Shown in pieces: positions 54,741-63,091 of a DNA stretch of 64,000 nt. The notes below the pieces were generated by a model that was given only the letters and a program-made list of their open reading frames with translations, had not been told where the DNA came from and did no database searches. Made by a program: the position numbers and the translations under genes. How positions within the stretch are numbered: position 1 is the stretch's first letter; every line of letters begins with the position of its first letter. The DNA lies in the NCBI RefSeq assembly GCF_022531965.1, contig NZ_CP092831.1, positions 2,421,001-2,485,000 on the forward strand, read 5' to 3'. The stretch comes from Paenibacillus peoriae. GTDB taxonomy: Bacteria; Bacillota; Bacilli; Paenibacillales; Paenibacillaceae.

Positions 54741-55163
54741 ATGGGAACATTTATTGATGGGAGAACATCCCAAAATGCTTCGACAGCCAACTCTATTGCC
54801 ATTCCGATCACTCTTATAAATACGCCTCAATTGTTCGGGCAGATCGGGTTAAACACACTGGGAGCTACAGGTACGCCACGGGTTTTGCTTAAAGGAACTA
54901 TATCGCTTCAACTTCCGCTTGCTTTAGTCGGAATAACGATCACTATTGTAAGAGGTACCCTGGTTACTGACCCTGTTGTTTATTCGGCCACGTCAACTTT
55001 TAGTTTGAGTTTGTTGGCTCCACAGGTTATTGCATTCTCAGCCGATGACTTTAACCCGCCGATTACGGAACAATTGGTGTACACTGCTTTTGTTTCAGCT
55101 AACCTGCTGGGTACAATACGTGTAGGTCCAGAGAGCTTTGACGGAATTTTGGTTGCGGATTAA
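54741..55163 (+). CDS. Uncharacterised beta-rich protein
   Basis: ATG 54741 after GAGAGGAGGAG. 140 residues, no Cys, His, Lys-poor, and rich in Leu, Ile, Thr and Val; regular hydrophobic strands suggest a beta-sandwich (GTISLQLPLALVGITITIV). There is no signal peptide. It resembles, in composition only, the globular heads of exosporium proteins. Divergent from the CHRD gene, with a separate terminator. Confidence 0.7.
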   Translation: MGTFIDGRTSQNASTANSIAIPITLINTPQLFGQIGLNTLGATGTPRVLLKGTISLQLPLALVGITITIVRGTLVTDPVVYSATSTFSLSLLAPQVIAFSADDFNPPITEQLVYTAFVSANLLGTIRVGPESFDGILVAD

Positions 55164-55201
55164 TGTAGTAATTTTGATATGACGAAATATCGCTTCATGA
55201 G

Positions 55202-55231
55202 GCTTCGCAGATGTAACTGCGAAGCTTTTTT
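55202..55231 (+). terminator. Terminator
   Basis: GCTTCGCAG pairs with CTGCGAAGC around ATGTAA, then six T. Confidence 0.93.
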
Positions 55232-55390
55232 GTGTACAAGACAAGTTTCAAGCTTAACGATTAAACTACTTTTCTTTTGCATAAGAATTACACAGGCATA
55301 ACCCTGCAACAATGGGTAGAATTTTATGTATGCGCTTACAGTAAATATCCATTGCTTCGTACAATTAAAAATCTGGAGGAGGAATGAAGA

Positions 55391-56551
55391 ATGGTGTGGA
55401 AAAAAGGATTGACTCATATGCTTTTAGCAGCTTTTTTATGTGGTGCAACAGGTGTGGGCATAGCTCTCCCGGCCCAGGCATCCGCTGGCGAGTACAAGTT
55501 TGATTTTGGCGGAGGTACGGTCGAAACGGGTTATACCGGAGTGAGCGCTTCGCTGTCTTATGACTTAGCACGTGGCTATGGCTTTCGTACCCCTGAGAAT
55601 ATGCGTAATGTCAGTGCTTCGGGGACTGGAGTGGCAAGTGATGCGGTACGTTTCCTGGTTACAGGTACGAAAAGCGAGAATACTTTTGATGTTGATCTTC
55701 CTCCTGGTTTGTATGAGGTGTCGGTTACTTTAGGAGATACCTCTCGTTCGAGTATTGCAGCTGAAGGGGTGTATCAGGTCATAAATATGACAGGGAATGG
55801 GGCCAAGGATCGCTTTCAAATTCCAGTAACAGACGGACAACTAAATCTGCTGGTTACTGAAGGCAAAGAGGGGGCGGTCTTCACACTCAGTGCAATGGAA
55901 ATCAGGCAATTATCTAGCAATCCGGTTACGAATCGAACAATTTATATCGGTGGGGATTCTACGGTATGTAACTATTATCCGCTGGATAGCAGCGTGCAGG
56001 CGGGATGGGGTCAACTGCTGCCAGAGTTTGTGAACACGAATACTTTTCAAATTCGCAATATGGCGTCAGGAGGCCAAATTGCTAGAGGCTTCCATCAGGA
56101 CGGTCAGTTGGAGGCCATCGTCCAATATATTAAGCCGGGGGATTATTTTATTCTCCAATTGGGCATTAATGACACCAATCCAAAGCATAACGAAAGCGAA
56201 GCAGAGTTTAAGGACTGGATGCGGGATATGATCCGGCAGGCGAAGGCTAAGGGGGCGACGGTAATCCTGTCAACTCCGCAAGGACGAGCCACTGACTTTA
56301 ATGCTAACAATGTACACAACGCAGAAAATAGATGGTATAGAAGTGCTATTTTGGCGCTGGCTCAAGAGGAACAAACGCCTTTAGTCGACCTGAATGTTCT
56401 TAGCTCCGCTTATTTTACTTCTATTGGTAAAGTCGCTACACTGGCTTTGTACATGAACGGTGATACACTCCATCCAAACTATGAAGGTGCAAGGGAACTG
56501 GCACGATTGGTAGCACAGGATTTAAAAAGGCAGGGTCTGAGCGGATTCTAA
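55391..56551 (+). CDS. Secreted rhamnogalacturonan acetylesterase-like SGNH hydrolase (CE12)
   Basis: 386 residues, GGAGGAGG before ATG. Signal peptide with cleavage near AQASA; an N-terminal beta domain (KFDFGGGTVETGYTGVS) as in CE12 enzymes; then an SGNH hydrolase with GGDSTVC (nucleophile Ser), GINDTN and the Asp-His pair in GDTLHPN. It would remove acetyl groups from pectin (rhamnogalacturonan I). This fits the rhamnose catabolic genes in the same window. Confidence 0.88.
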   Translation: MVWKKGLTHMLLAAFLCGATGVGIALPAQASAGEYKFDFGGGTVETGYTGVSASLSYDLARGYGFRTPENMRNVSASGTGVASDAVRFLVTGTKSENTFDVDLPPGLYEVSVTLGDTSRSSIAAEGVYQVINMTGNGAKDRFQIPVTDGQLNLLVTEGKEGAVFTLSAMEIRQLSSNPVTNRTIYIGGDSTVCNYYPLDSSVQAGWGQLLPEFVNTNTFQIRNMASGGQIARGFHQDGQLEAIVQYIKPGDYFILQLGINDTNPKHNESEAEFKDWMRDMIRQAKAKGATVILSTPQGRATDFNANNVHNAENRWYRSAILALAQEEQTPLVDLNVLSSAYFTSIGKVATLALYMNGDTLHPNYEGARELARLVAQDLKRQGLSGF

Positions 56552-56569
56552 ATTTTAACGATGGGTTTT

Positions 56570-56605
56570 CCCCTGTTTCTTACATTTGTAGGAGCAGGGG
56601 TTTTT
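56570..56605 (+). terminator. Terminator of the esterase gene
   Basis: CCCCTG with CAGGGG plus an inner TACA/TGTA pairing, then five T. Confidence 0.75.
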
Positions 56606-56666
56606 AGCATCTGTTCAGGGTGCTATAATTATTGAAAAAGCAATAGTAATACGGAGGAATTAGAAC

Positions 56667-56990
56667 ATGCAGCCTTTCACTGCCCGTGTGCTTCAAATTA
56701 TACTGTTGATCCCTGAGGGAAAAGTAATGACTTACGGTCAAATTGCGGCAGAGGCCGGAAGCCCAAGAGGTGCCAGACAGGTGGTGCGGATTTTGCATAC
56801 ATTGAGCCAAAAACACCGGCTTCCTTGGCATAGAGTAGTCAACCGTTTGGGGGAGATTGCTTTGCAGGAGGATGAGTCCGCATCCCTGCAGCGTCTGTAT
56901 TTGGAGGAGGAAGGCATACGGTTTAATGAAAACGGGCGCATTCCACTGGATCAATATCTCTATGATCCGCAGGCAGAGATGGAAGAATAG
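56667..56990 (+). CDS. Alkyltransferase-like protein (Cys-less MGMT homologue)
   Basis: 107 residues, ACGGAGG before ATG. It is the DNA-binding domain of O6-methylguanine methyltransferase: GKVMTYGQIAAEAGSPRGARQV and the active-site region. The canonical PCHRV is PWHRV here, so the acceptor Cys is Trp and the protein cannot take up the alkyl group. Such ATL proteins bind alkylated guanine and pass lesions to nucleotide excision repair. About one third shorter than a full Ogt. Confidence 0.92.
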   Translation: MQPFTARVLQIILLIPEGKVMTYGQIAAEAGSPRGARQVVRILHTLSQKHRLPWHRVVNRLGEIALQEDESASLQRLYLEEEGIRFNENGRIPLDQYLYDPQAEMEE

Positions 56991-57039
56991 GCGCGGAACA
57001 AGCTATGCGGTTTTATATTAAATTTGATCGTCATAAAGA

Positions 57040-57078
57040 ACCGGGACAAGTCAATTAACGATTTGTCCCGGTCTTTTT
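57040..57078 (+). terminator. Terminator of the ATL gene
   Basis: ACCGGGACAA pairs with TTGTCCCGGT, then CTTTTT. Confidence 0.92.
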
Positions 57079-57145
57079 CATCTAGCATACGAAGCAGATA
57101 ACTAGAGGTAATCTGTTATTTATAGCATAAGATTCATTTGTCATT

Positions 57146-57334
57146 TTATCCGATAAGATGCTGCTGATCCCGTTGGGCAAGGTGAAAAGAAATGCTGTTC
57201 ATCAGTGGTATATCGTTATTTTTCCGGGCTTCCCGGATGAGTTGTTTCTTTTTTTGATCTGATTCACGTAAAAAGCGGGTCATCCACAAATCAGACGGTT
57301 CGTTAGTGGTTGTCATACGAGATTCTTTTATCAT
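57146..57334 (-). CDS. Small uncharacterised protein
   Basis: 62 residues with GGGAGGG 8 nt before ATG. Hydrophilic and helical, rich in Lys, Arg, Asn, Gln and Glu (MTRFLRESDQKKKQLIREA). No signal peptide or Cys. I do not recognise it; size and charge are like small spore or DNA-associated proteins, but this is only a resemblance. Confidence 0.65.
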   Translation of the reverse strand: MIKESRMTTTNEPSDLWMTRFLRESDQKKKQLIREARKNNDIPLMNSISFHLAQRDQQHLIG

Positions 57335-57432
57335 CTATTAACCCTCCCAGTGAGCGGCTGTTATTCTTTCTCTAGTATATGTTCCAAACCTTAATAGATG
57401 CTGTTGGTTTCCTTAAAATTAGCTGAAAATTA

Positions 57433-57457
57433 GGTAAAGTTAAGGTAAAAATAGGTT
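57433..57457 (+). promoter_or_regulatory. Direct repeats GGTAA spaced 11 and 10 bp
   Basis: GGTAA at 57433 and 57444 and GGTT at 57454 lie on one helix face, about 85-110 bp upstream of the -35 box. This pattern is typical of OmpR/PhoB-type regulator sites. Confidence 0.4.
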
Positions 57458-57540
57458 GAATCCATATCTGATTGGACGAAAAGTAGTATAAAGCGAGTAA
57501 TCTGGAAGTAAAGGTTACAAAAATGTATTGTATTGACACC

Positions 57541-57569
57541 TTGTACCAACACAAACCTGAAAGTACAAT
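57541..57569 (+). promoter_or_regulatory. Candidate promoter of the tolC-macAB operon
   Basis: TTGTAC (57541-57546), 17-bp spacer, TACAAT (57564-57569), 83 bp before the start codon. Confidence 0.45.
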
Positions 57570-57652
57570 TAGAATGCAAGAGTTTGTGGAAATTTATGTC
57601 GAAAAAAACGGAAAAGATTCGAAGAATGCACCGAAAGGGGAGAGATTCATCT

Positions 57653-58816
57653 ATGAAGCAAAAAGCGGCTGCCGTGCTGCTTGTATTGTCATTATCATCA
57701 GGCTTGGCCTCCACTGTACAGGCTGAGAGTTTATCAGGAAATGTAGCATCAAGTACGTCAGTTAAACCTTCTGCTGCGGCTCCATCGAAGACATCATCCA
57801 TAACGGGTCAGGCTTTACCTACATTGACACTCAAGCAGGCCGCGGAATGGGCACAGACGAACAGTTACAATACACGTACCGCCGAACGGGACGTAGAGCG
57901 CCGCAGAATGGAACTGAAAAATGCAGAAAAGGACCTGGGCAATTCACCTGTCGATTTTATAGACAATGAGTATGTTGATGATGAAACGTCATGGAGAAAT
58001 TACAGTTCCTCGACGCTATCTTATTTAGCCAGCAAAAAGCAGGCGCAGTTCGCCAAAGACCAGATTTATTTTAATGTGATGAAAAGCTATCAAAGTGTGT
58101 TCGTGGCAGAGAATCAGGTGAAAAATGATCTAGAAGCGCTTGAAATCGCCCAAGCGGAGGAAAAGATTGCACTTGCCAAATTTGCGCGCGGAAAGCTGTC
58201 TGAGCATGCGAAAAACGAGAGTACACAGGCCAGAAGCCAAGCTCAGCAAACCGTAGAGCAGGGGAAAATTGCGTTGCAAAAATCCAGGGATGCCCTGAAC
58301 TTCCTCATGGGACAGCCTAATGGAACAGCTTATGAATTGGTCGATCGACCCGTGTACAAGGAACCGAAGAAGCTGGATATCGAATTACATATACAACAGC
58401 TGACAGACATGAATCCAAATTTATGGAAGCTGGAGGATAGCATCAAAACTTCGGAGCTTAATGTGAGATATTTCGATTTTAACAATGGTGCTGGTGCTTA
58501 TGATCTAGCTAAAATGGATGTCGATACGGCTAAGGAGGAACTCGACAAAGGTCAAAAGGATTTTGCCGAATCTCTCCGTAATTTGTATGCCACAGTTAAG
58601 GAAAATCAAAAGAAATACGTACAACTGGAAGAAAGCTTGCGTACAGCAAAAGAGGCCTTGGAATTATCACGCAAAAAGTGGGCCAGAGGTCTAATTATTG
58701 AGATGGAATTGAAAAATAATCAGTTGAAAGTGAACCAGATTGAACGGCAAATGGAAGAGCTTGCGATCGAGTTGGATCAAAATGAGTATACGTTGAACAA
58801 GCCATGGAGCACATAG
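57653..58816 (+). CDS. TolC-like secreted helical protein
   Basis: ATG 57653 gives a clear signal peptide (MKQKAAAVLLVLSLSSG, cleavage near VQA); the frame to 57533 is spurious. 387 residues, nearly all long helices and coiled coils, with the duplicated TolC layout (LTLKQAAEWAQTNSYN near the start, NPNLWKLEDSIKTSELNVRYF in the second half). In Gram-negatives TolC spans the outer membrane; here there is none, and the beta-barrel strands seem missing. It is the first gene of an operon with a MacA-like adaptor and ABC exporter, so it may extend the exporter through the wall. Confidence 0.82.
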   Translation: MKQKAAAVLLVLSLSSGLASTVQAESLSGNVASSTSVKPSAAAPSKTSSITGQALPTLTLKQAAEWAQTNSYNTRTAERDVERRRMELKNAEKDLGNSPVDFIDNEYVDDETSWRNYSSSTLSYLASKKQAQFAKDQIYFNVMKSYQSVFVAENQVKNDLEALEIAQAEEKIALAKFARGKLSEHAKNESTQARSQAQQTVEQGKIALQKSRDALNFLMGQPNGTAYELVDRPVYKEPKKLDIELHIQQLTDMNPNLWKLEDSIKTSELNVRYFDFNNGAGAYDLAKMDVDTAKEELDKGQKDFAESLRNLYATVKENQKKYVQLEESLRTAKEALELSRKKWARGLIIEMELKNNQLKVNQIERQMEELAIELDQNEYTLNKPWST

Positions 58817-58829
58817 GGAGGAAACGGCA

Positions 58830-60290
58830 TTGGCAGAAACGGTTTTAAATGACGCTTTAATCAAGTTACGGAGAAAACGGAGAAAAAAGTGGATCTGGAC
58901 TGCAATTGTTCTACTGGTTGTCGGTGGAGGCGGAGCAGCAGTATACCTAAATTTGCCCAAAGAACAGGCGGCACCGTTGGTTCAGGATGAGAAGCTTAAA
59001 GTAGAACGCGGCGATGTGAGCGAGAAGCTGGATACGTCCGGTACCGTACAGGCTTCCAAGGAAGTGAAGTTGAATTTTACAAGCGCAGGCGAAAATAAGC
59101 TGGCAGCGGTGAACGTGAAGGCCGGAGACAAAGTGAAGAAAGGACAAGTCCTGGCTCTTCTGGACAGTTCTGAAATTAAAATGCAAATTCAGAGTGCGTC
59201 TGATACTTTGGAAATATCTAAAGCCAAGCTGGCTGAATTGGAGAAAGGTCCGAAGGCTGAGGACATTGAAATTCAGAAAACAAATGTACTTCGGGCCAAA
59301 ATGGCTATCGATACAGCGCAAGAATCATTTGAGCTGGAAGAAGCCGAAAGTCAGAAGAAAACTTCCCAAAAGCAGTTGGAACAGGCGCGAAAGGCATATG
59401 AAGACCAAAAGTTTTTACATGATGCCGGGGCGGTGTCCAACAGTGAATTGGAGCAGGCAGAGCAAGCACTGGATAAAGCACAGACGGACTATGATGGTCT
59501 GGATCTGCAGTTCCGCAAAATCATGTCACAAAAACGTCGCACCATTTCAGAGGCTGAAATCGGATATCGTACGGCAATGGCAGAGCTTCGCAAAATTCAG
59601 GTTCCGGCTGATGCATCCAATATTCAAGCCTCACGGATAGAGGTTCGAAGACAGGCGACGGAACTGGAGCAGAAGAAAAATGAATTGAACAAGCTTCAGG
59701 TTACAGCACCTTGGGACGGGGTAATCTTGAAGGTGAACGGGGATGTGGGGACCAGTCCGACAGCTCCATTCATTGTCATGAATAACTCGGATTCCAACGA
59801 CCTTAAGGTGGTTGTGAAGGTAAGTCAGACCGACATTGTCAAAGTAAAGAAGGGTCTTTCAGCCGTGTTGACTACCAATGCCTATCCGGGTGAATCATTT
59901 CCAGGGAAGGTGCAATTCGTGTCACCGGAAGCCTCTACGGATGAAGGGATGACGACGTATCTGATGGAACTGTCTGTTCATGACCCGAAAGGCAAGCTCA
60001 AAACGGGCATGATTATGAATGTGGCCGTTATTTTGGGAGTACACAAAAATGTACTGTTCGTACCTGCGACTGCGCTGAGATCCGAAGGGGGACAGGATGG
60101 CGTGTATGTTTCCGCTAATAATGCTGCAAATCCAGGGGCGCGCACTTTCAAGCCCGTAGAACTCGGATTTTATACGCCAGATCGAGTCGAACTCAAGTCA
60201 GGTGTAAAGGAGGGTGACACGCTTATTGTGCCTGCTCCTGAACCTCCGCCGGACCCTTCCGCTATGGGCGGCATGCAGGGAGGCTTTTAA
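58830..60290 (+). CDS. MacA/HlyD-type membrane fusion (adaptor) protein
   Basis: TTG start after GGAGG. 486 residues: cytosolic basic start, one membrane anchor (about 21-41), lipoyl/barrel-sandwich halves (VNVKAGDKVKKGQVLALLDS and QVTAPWDGVILKV), a long coiled-coil hairpin between them (about 115-285), then beta-barrel and a Pro/Gly/Met tail. It links the FtsX-like permease to external partners, here likely the TolC-like protein. Confidence 0.92.
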   Translation: MAETVLNDALIKLRRKRRKKWIWTAIVLLVVGGGGAAVYLNLPKEQAAPLVQDEKLKVERGDVSEKLDTSGTVQASKEVKLNFTSAGENKLAAVNVKAGDKVKKGQVLALLDSSEIKMQIQSASDTLEISKAKLAELEKGPKAEDIEIQKTNVLRAKMAIDTAQESFELEEAESQKKTSQKQLEQARKAYEDQKFLHDAGAVSNSELEQAEQALDKAQTDYDGLDLQFRKIMSQKRRTISEAEIGYRTAMAELRKIQVPADASNIQASRIEVRRQATELEQKKNELNKLQVTAPWDGVILKVNGDVGTSPTAPFIVMNNSDSNDLKVVVKVSQTDIVKVKKGLSAVLTTNAYPGESFPGKVQFVSPEASTDEGMTTYLMELSVHDPKGKLKTGMIMNVAVILGVHKNVLFVPATALRSEGGQDGVYVSANNAANPGARTFKPVELGFYTPDRVELKSGVKEGDTLIVPAPEPPPDPSAMGGMQGGF

Positions 60291-60296
60291 ACGGGT

Positions 60297-61016
60297 ATGA
60301 GATACGTCATTCAGATTGAGGATTTGAAAAAAGTGTACCATGTCGGAGATCAGGAAATTCATGCTCTGCGTGAGGTTCAACTTGATATTGCTGACGGTGA
60401 TTTTGTTGCGATTATGGGACCGTCTGGATCAGGCAAGTCCACGATGATGAATGTTATCGGCTGTCTGGATTTACCTACGTCAGGACAATTTTATTTGGAC
60501 GGCTATTCGATCTTAGATGCCCGTGAGGATGAACTGGCTATTATACGTAATCAGAAAATCGGATTTGTATTTCAAAAATTTCATTTGCTCCCGCGATCAA
60601 CGGCTCTGGAGAATGTGGAACTGCCTATGATTTATGCAGGTATTCCTGTCAAGGAGCGTCGTTTGCGGGCAATGGAAGCCCTCACTAGCGTAGGTCTAGG
60701 CGATCGGATGAACAATAGGCCGAACGAATTGTCAGGCGGTCAGCAGCAGCGGGTATCCATTGCCCGCGCACTTGTGAACAATCCGGTCATTCTCTTGGCG
60801 GATGAACCTACAGGCGCATTGGACTCCAAAACAAGTGTTGAAATAATGGGGATTTTTCAGCGTCTGAATGATCAGGGGAAAACGGTTGTATTGGTTACTC
60901 ATGATCAAGAGGTTGCGGAATACGCCAAGCGTCTGATTCATTTTCGAGATGGGCGGATTGAAGAGGATCAGCCTGTTGGGAAACGAAGAATGGCGGCAGA
61001 GGAAGTGAAGGCATGA
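60297..61016 (+). CDS. MacB/LolD-type ABC transporter ATPase
   Basis: 239 residues: Walker A GPSGSGKST, Q-loop FVFQKFHLLPRSTALENVELP, signature LSGGQQQR, Walker B LLADEPTGALDS and His switch VTHD. Typical of the MacB/LolD/YknY group that drives FtsX-like permeases. Starts 6 bp after the adaptor and overlaps the permease gene by 4 nt. Confidence 0.95.
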   Translation: MRYVIQIEDLKKVYHVGDQEIHALREVQLDIADGDFVAIMGPSGSGKSTMMNVIGCLDLPTSGQFYLDGYSILDAREDELAIIRNQKIGFVFQKFHLLPRSTALENVELPMIYAGIPVKERRLRAMEALTSVGLGDRMNNRPNELSGGQQQRVSIARALVNNPVILLADEPTGALDSKTSVEIMGIFQRLNDQGKTVVLVTHDQEVAEYAKRLIHFRDGRIEEDQPVGKRRMAAEEVKA

Positions 61017-62224
61017 AGTTTAAGGAAATTATCCGTGTATCACTCAACAGTTTGCGAACCAATATGCTGCGATCTTTGCTGACCATGGTGGGCATTATTA
61101 TCGGAGTGGCCGCTGTGATTATGATTGTAGCCATCGGTAAAGGATCAACGGCTACGATTACATCTCAGATCAACAGTATGGGAAATAATCTGCTGATGAT
61201 CTATCCTTATGCTCCATATGATGGCTCTAGTTCCATGTCGTTCAATCAGACGAAAGGAATATCTCTAAAAGATATCGATGCGCTAGAGCAGCAAAAAGCA
61301 GTAGCAGAGGTAGCACCAAGTGCTATGACCAATGCAGATATTACGTGGAGTCGCAATAAGGTCAGCGGACAAATTGAGGGGACTTCACTGGCATTCGTTC
61401 ATGTGAGAAAGCTGTCACTAGCTCAAGGCAGGTCGTTTACCCACTATGAAGTGGATAAACAAATGAATGTGGCCGTGCTTGGGAGTGATGCGGCCCGTAA
61501 TATTTTTGGTCCGGATGCCTCCAGAGCGGTCGGTGAGACGATCATGATCAAACAGCTTCCTTTTAAGGTGGTCGGTGTGCTGGCAAATTCCAATTCCAAT
61601 ATGAGTAACAGCGGTCAGCAGGTATATGTACCGATTACAACGGGGATGGAACGGCTAGGCAATATGAGTATTCAGCAGGTGAACGCCTCTGCAACATCAG
61701 AGGAGAAGATTGATCAGGCAAGTGCAGAAATTCGGCAGGTGCTTCGTGTCAGACATGAGCTAAAGCCATCAGAGGGCGATGACTTTCAGATCATGACCCA
61801 GACGGAAATCTTAAAAACAGTGTCCGGGGTTGATCGGATTATGAATATGCTGCTGGCCGGTGTAGCTGCAATTGCGCTTGGCGTTGGAGGTGTCGGCATT
61901 ATGAATATTATGCTGGTGTCCGTCACGGAACGTACGAGGGAGATCGGGATTCGTAAAGCGATTGGTGCGCAACGTAGTGATATTATGCTGCAGTTTGTGG
62001 CTGAGGCTGTTTTTCTCAGTCTGATGGGTGGACTAGTTGGCGTAATGGTGGGTCTCGGAGGTGCAAAACTGCTTGAGAAATTCGTCCAAATGCCGATTGT
62101 GTATTCGATAGAGCCCGTGCTTTACTCTTTTCTGTGCTGTATGGCAGTCGGAGTGTTGTTCGGAGTATATCCGGCGCGGAAGGCGTCTAAGCTGCGTCCA
62201 ATTGATGCTTTAAGATACGAATAA
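61013..62224 (+). CDS. MacB-type ABC permease (FtsX family)
   Basis: 403 residues with four membrane helices: one at about 20-42 (IIIGVAAVIMIVAIG), a large extracellular MacB_PCD domain (45-265), then three helices, with the conserved GGVGIMNIMLVSVTERTREIGIRKAIGA between the second and third. It probably exports a peptide, lipid-linked compound or antibiotic, or acts as a mechanotransmitter. Similar to Bacillus YknZ. Confidence 0.94.
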   Translation: MKFKEIIRVSLNSLRTNMLRSLLTMVGIIIGVAAVIMIVAIGKGSTATITSQINSMGNNLLMIYPYAPYDGSSSMSFNQTKGISLKDIDALEQQKAVAEVAPSAMTNADITWSRNKVSGQIEGTSLAFVHVRKLSLAQGRSFTHYEVDKQMNVAVLGSDAARNIFGPDASRAVGETIMIKQLPFKVVGVLANSNSNMSNSGQQVYVPITTGMERLGNMSIQQVNASATSEEKIDQASAEIRQVLRVRHELKPSEGDDFQIMTQTEILKTVSGVDRIMNMLLAGVAAIALGVGGVGIMNIMLVSVTERTREIGIRKAIGAQRSDIMLQFVAEAVFLSLMGGLVGVMVGLGGAKLLEKFVQMPIVYSIEPVLYSFLCCMAVGVLFGVYPARKASKLRPIDALRYE

Positions 62225-62229
62225 GAGAG

Positions 62230-62280
62230 CGGGTACTTCGCCTTACTCGAAAGAGCAGGGTGTAAAGTGCCCGTTTTTTT
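62230..62280 (+). terminator. Terminator of the tolC-macAB operon
   Basis: CGGGTACTT pairs with AAGTGCCCG (one G-U), then seven T. Confidence 0.8.
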
Positions 62281-62433
62281 GTGTTGAATAAGTGTTTTAA
62301 ATGATAAAAAGACATGAATAACCACTTTAATTTTATATATGTGATGTTTTATATGCTTTTTAAGGTTGATTTATTGTTATATATGACGTATTATATTCAA
62401 TATTAGATCGCAAGAAAAAAAGGAGGGACGTTC

Positions 62434-63078
62434 ATCATCGACCTTACGGCAAGACAAGTAGAAATTTTAAACATCGTACAAAAGCATGCCCCAATTACCG
62501 GGGATCAGATTGCGGAAATGCTTAATCTCAGTAAGGCGACCATTCGGACCGACCTATCCAAATTGGGTATTCTGAATTACATAGATGCAAAGCCCAAGGT
62601 CGGATATTTTGTTGGAAAGCGGGGCACGCCGAACCGGGAGGAAAAATTCCGGCTATTGCAAATGAAGGTGGGCGATCTTCACGGGGTTCCAGTCATCGTA
62701 CGTGAAACAACAACGATTCAGGAAGCTGTTGTAGCTCTCTTTTTGGAAAATGTGAGCAATTTGATCGTTACCGATGAAGACGGAGATTTGGCAGGGGTAG
62801 CTTCCCGCAAGGATTTACTTAAGGTAACGTTAGGGAATCCCAATGCAGCAACCATTCCTGTCAGCCTAGTGATGACCCGACAGGCGAATGTTGTCACCGT
62901 TTCCCCAGAGGATACGGTATTAGAGGCAGCGCGCAAAATTATTGCCCGTCAAATCGACAGTCTGCCTGTCGTCGTCCCTTCCGACTCCGACAAGCCAGGA
63001 GAGCACTGGAAAGTCGTGGGACGTATTACAAAAACAAATATTATTAAAATGTTGCTCGATATGGTAGCAGAGGATTAA
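62434..63078 (+). CDS. ccpN: CcpN-type regulator of gluconeogenesis, apparent ATC start
   Basis: The helix-turn-helix N-terminus needs codons upstream of the first ATG (62518): IDLTARQVEILNIVQKHAP and ITGDQIAEMLNLSKATIR match CcpN well. AGGAGGG (62421-62427) is spaced for ATC at 62434 or 62437, and no ATG, GTG or TTG lies in frame between. About 214 residues, as expected (Bacillus 212). The HTH is followed by two CBS domains (about 75-205) that bind nucleotides. CcpN represses gapB and pckA under glycolytic conditions. It is followed 13 bp later by ppsR, the same pair as ccpN-yqfL in Bacillus. Confidence 0.88.
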   Translation: MIDLTARQVEILNIVQKHAPITGDQIAEMLNLSKATIRTDLSKLGILNYIDAKPKVGYFVGKRGTPNREEKFRLLQMKVGDLHGVPVIVRETTTIQEAVVALFLENVSNLIVTDEDGDLAGVASRKDLLKVTLGNPNAATIPVSLVMTRQANVVTVSPEDTVLEAARKIIARQIDSLPVVVPSDSDKPGEHWKVVGRITKTNIIKMLLDMVAED

Positions 63079-63091
63079 TGGGAGGAATCGA

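Larger units (their letters stand above)
57335..57652. other. Regulatory region of the tolC-macAB operon
   Basis: A 318-bp region without supported genes. It holds helically spaced direct repeats (57433-57457), a promoter (57541-57569) and the AAAGGGGAGAG of the TolC-like gene. A frame open from 57533 has no start signal. Confidence 0.55.

Noticed and set aside
57533..57652. 40-codon upstream extension of the TolC-like protein
   Set aside because: It would bury a clear signal peptide and include the promoter; ATG 57653 has AAAGGGGAGAG.
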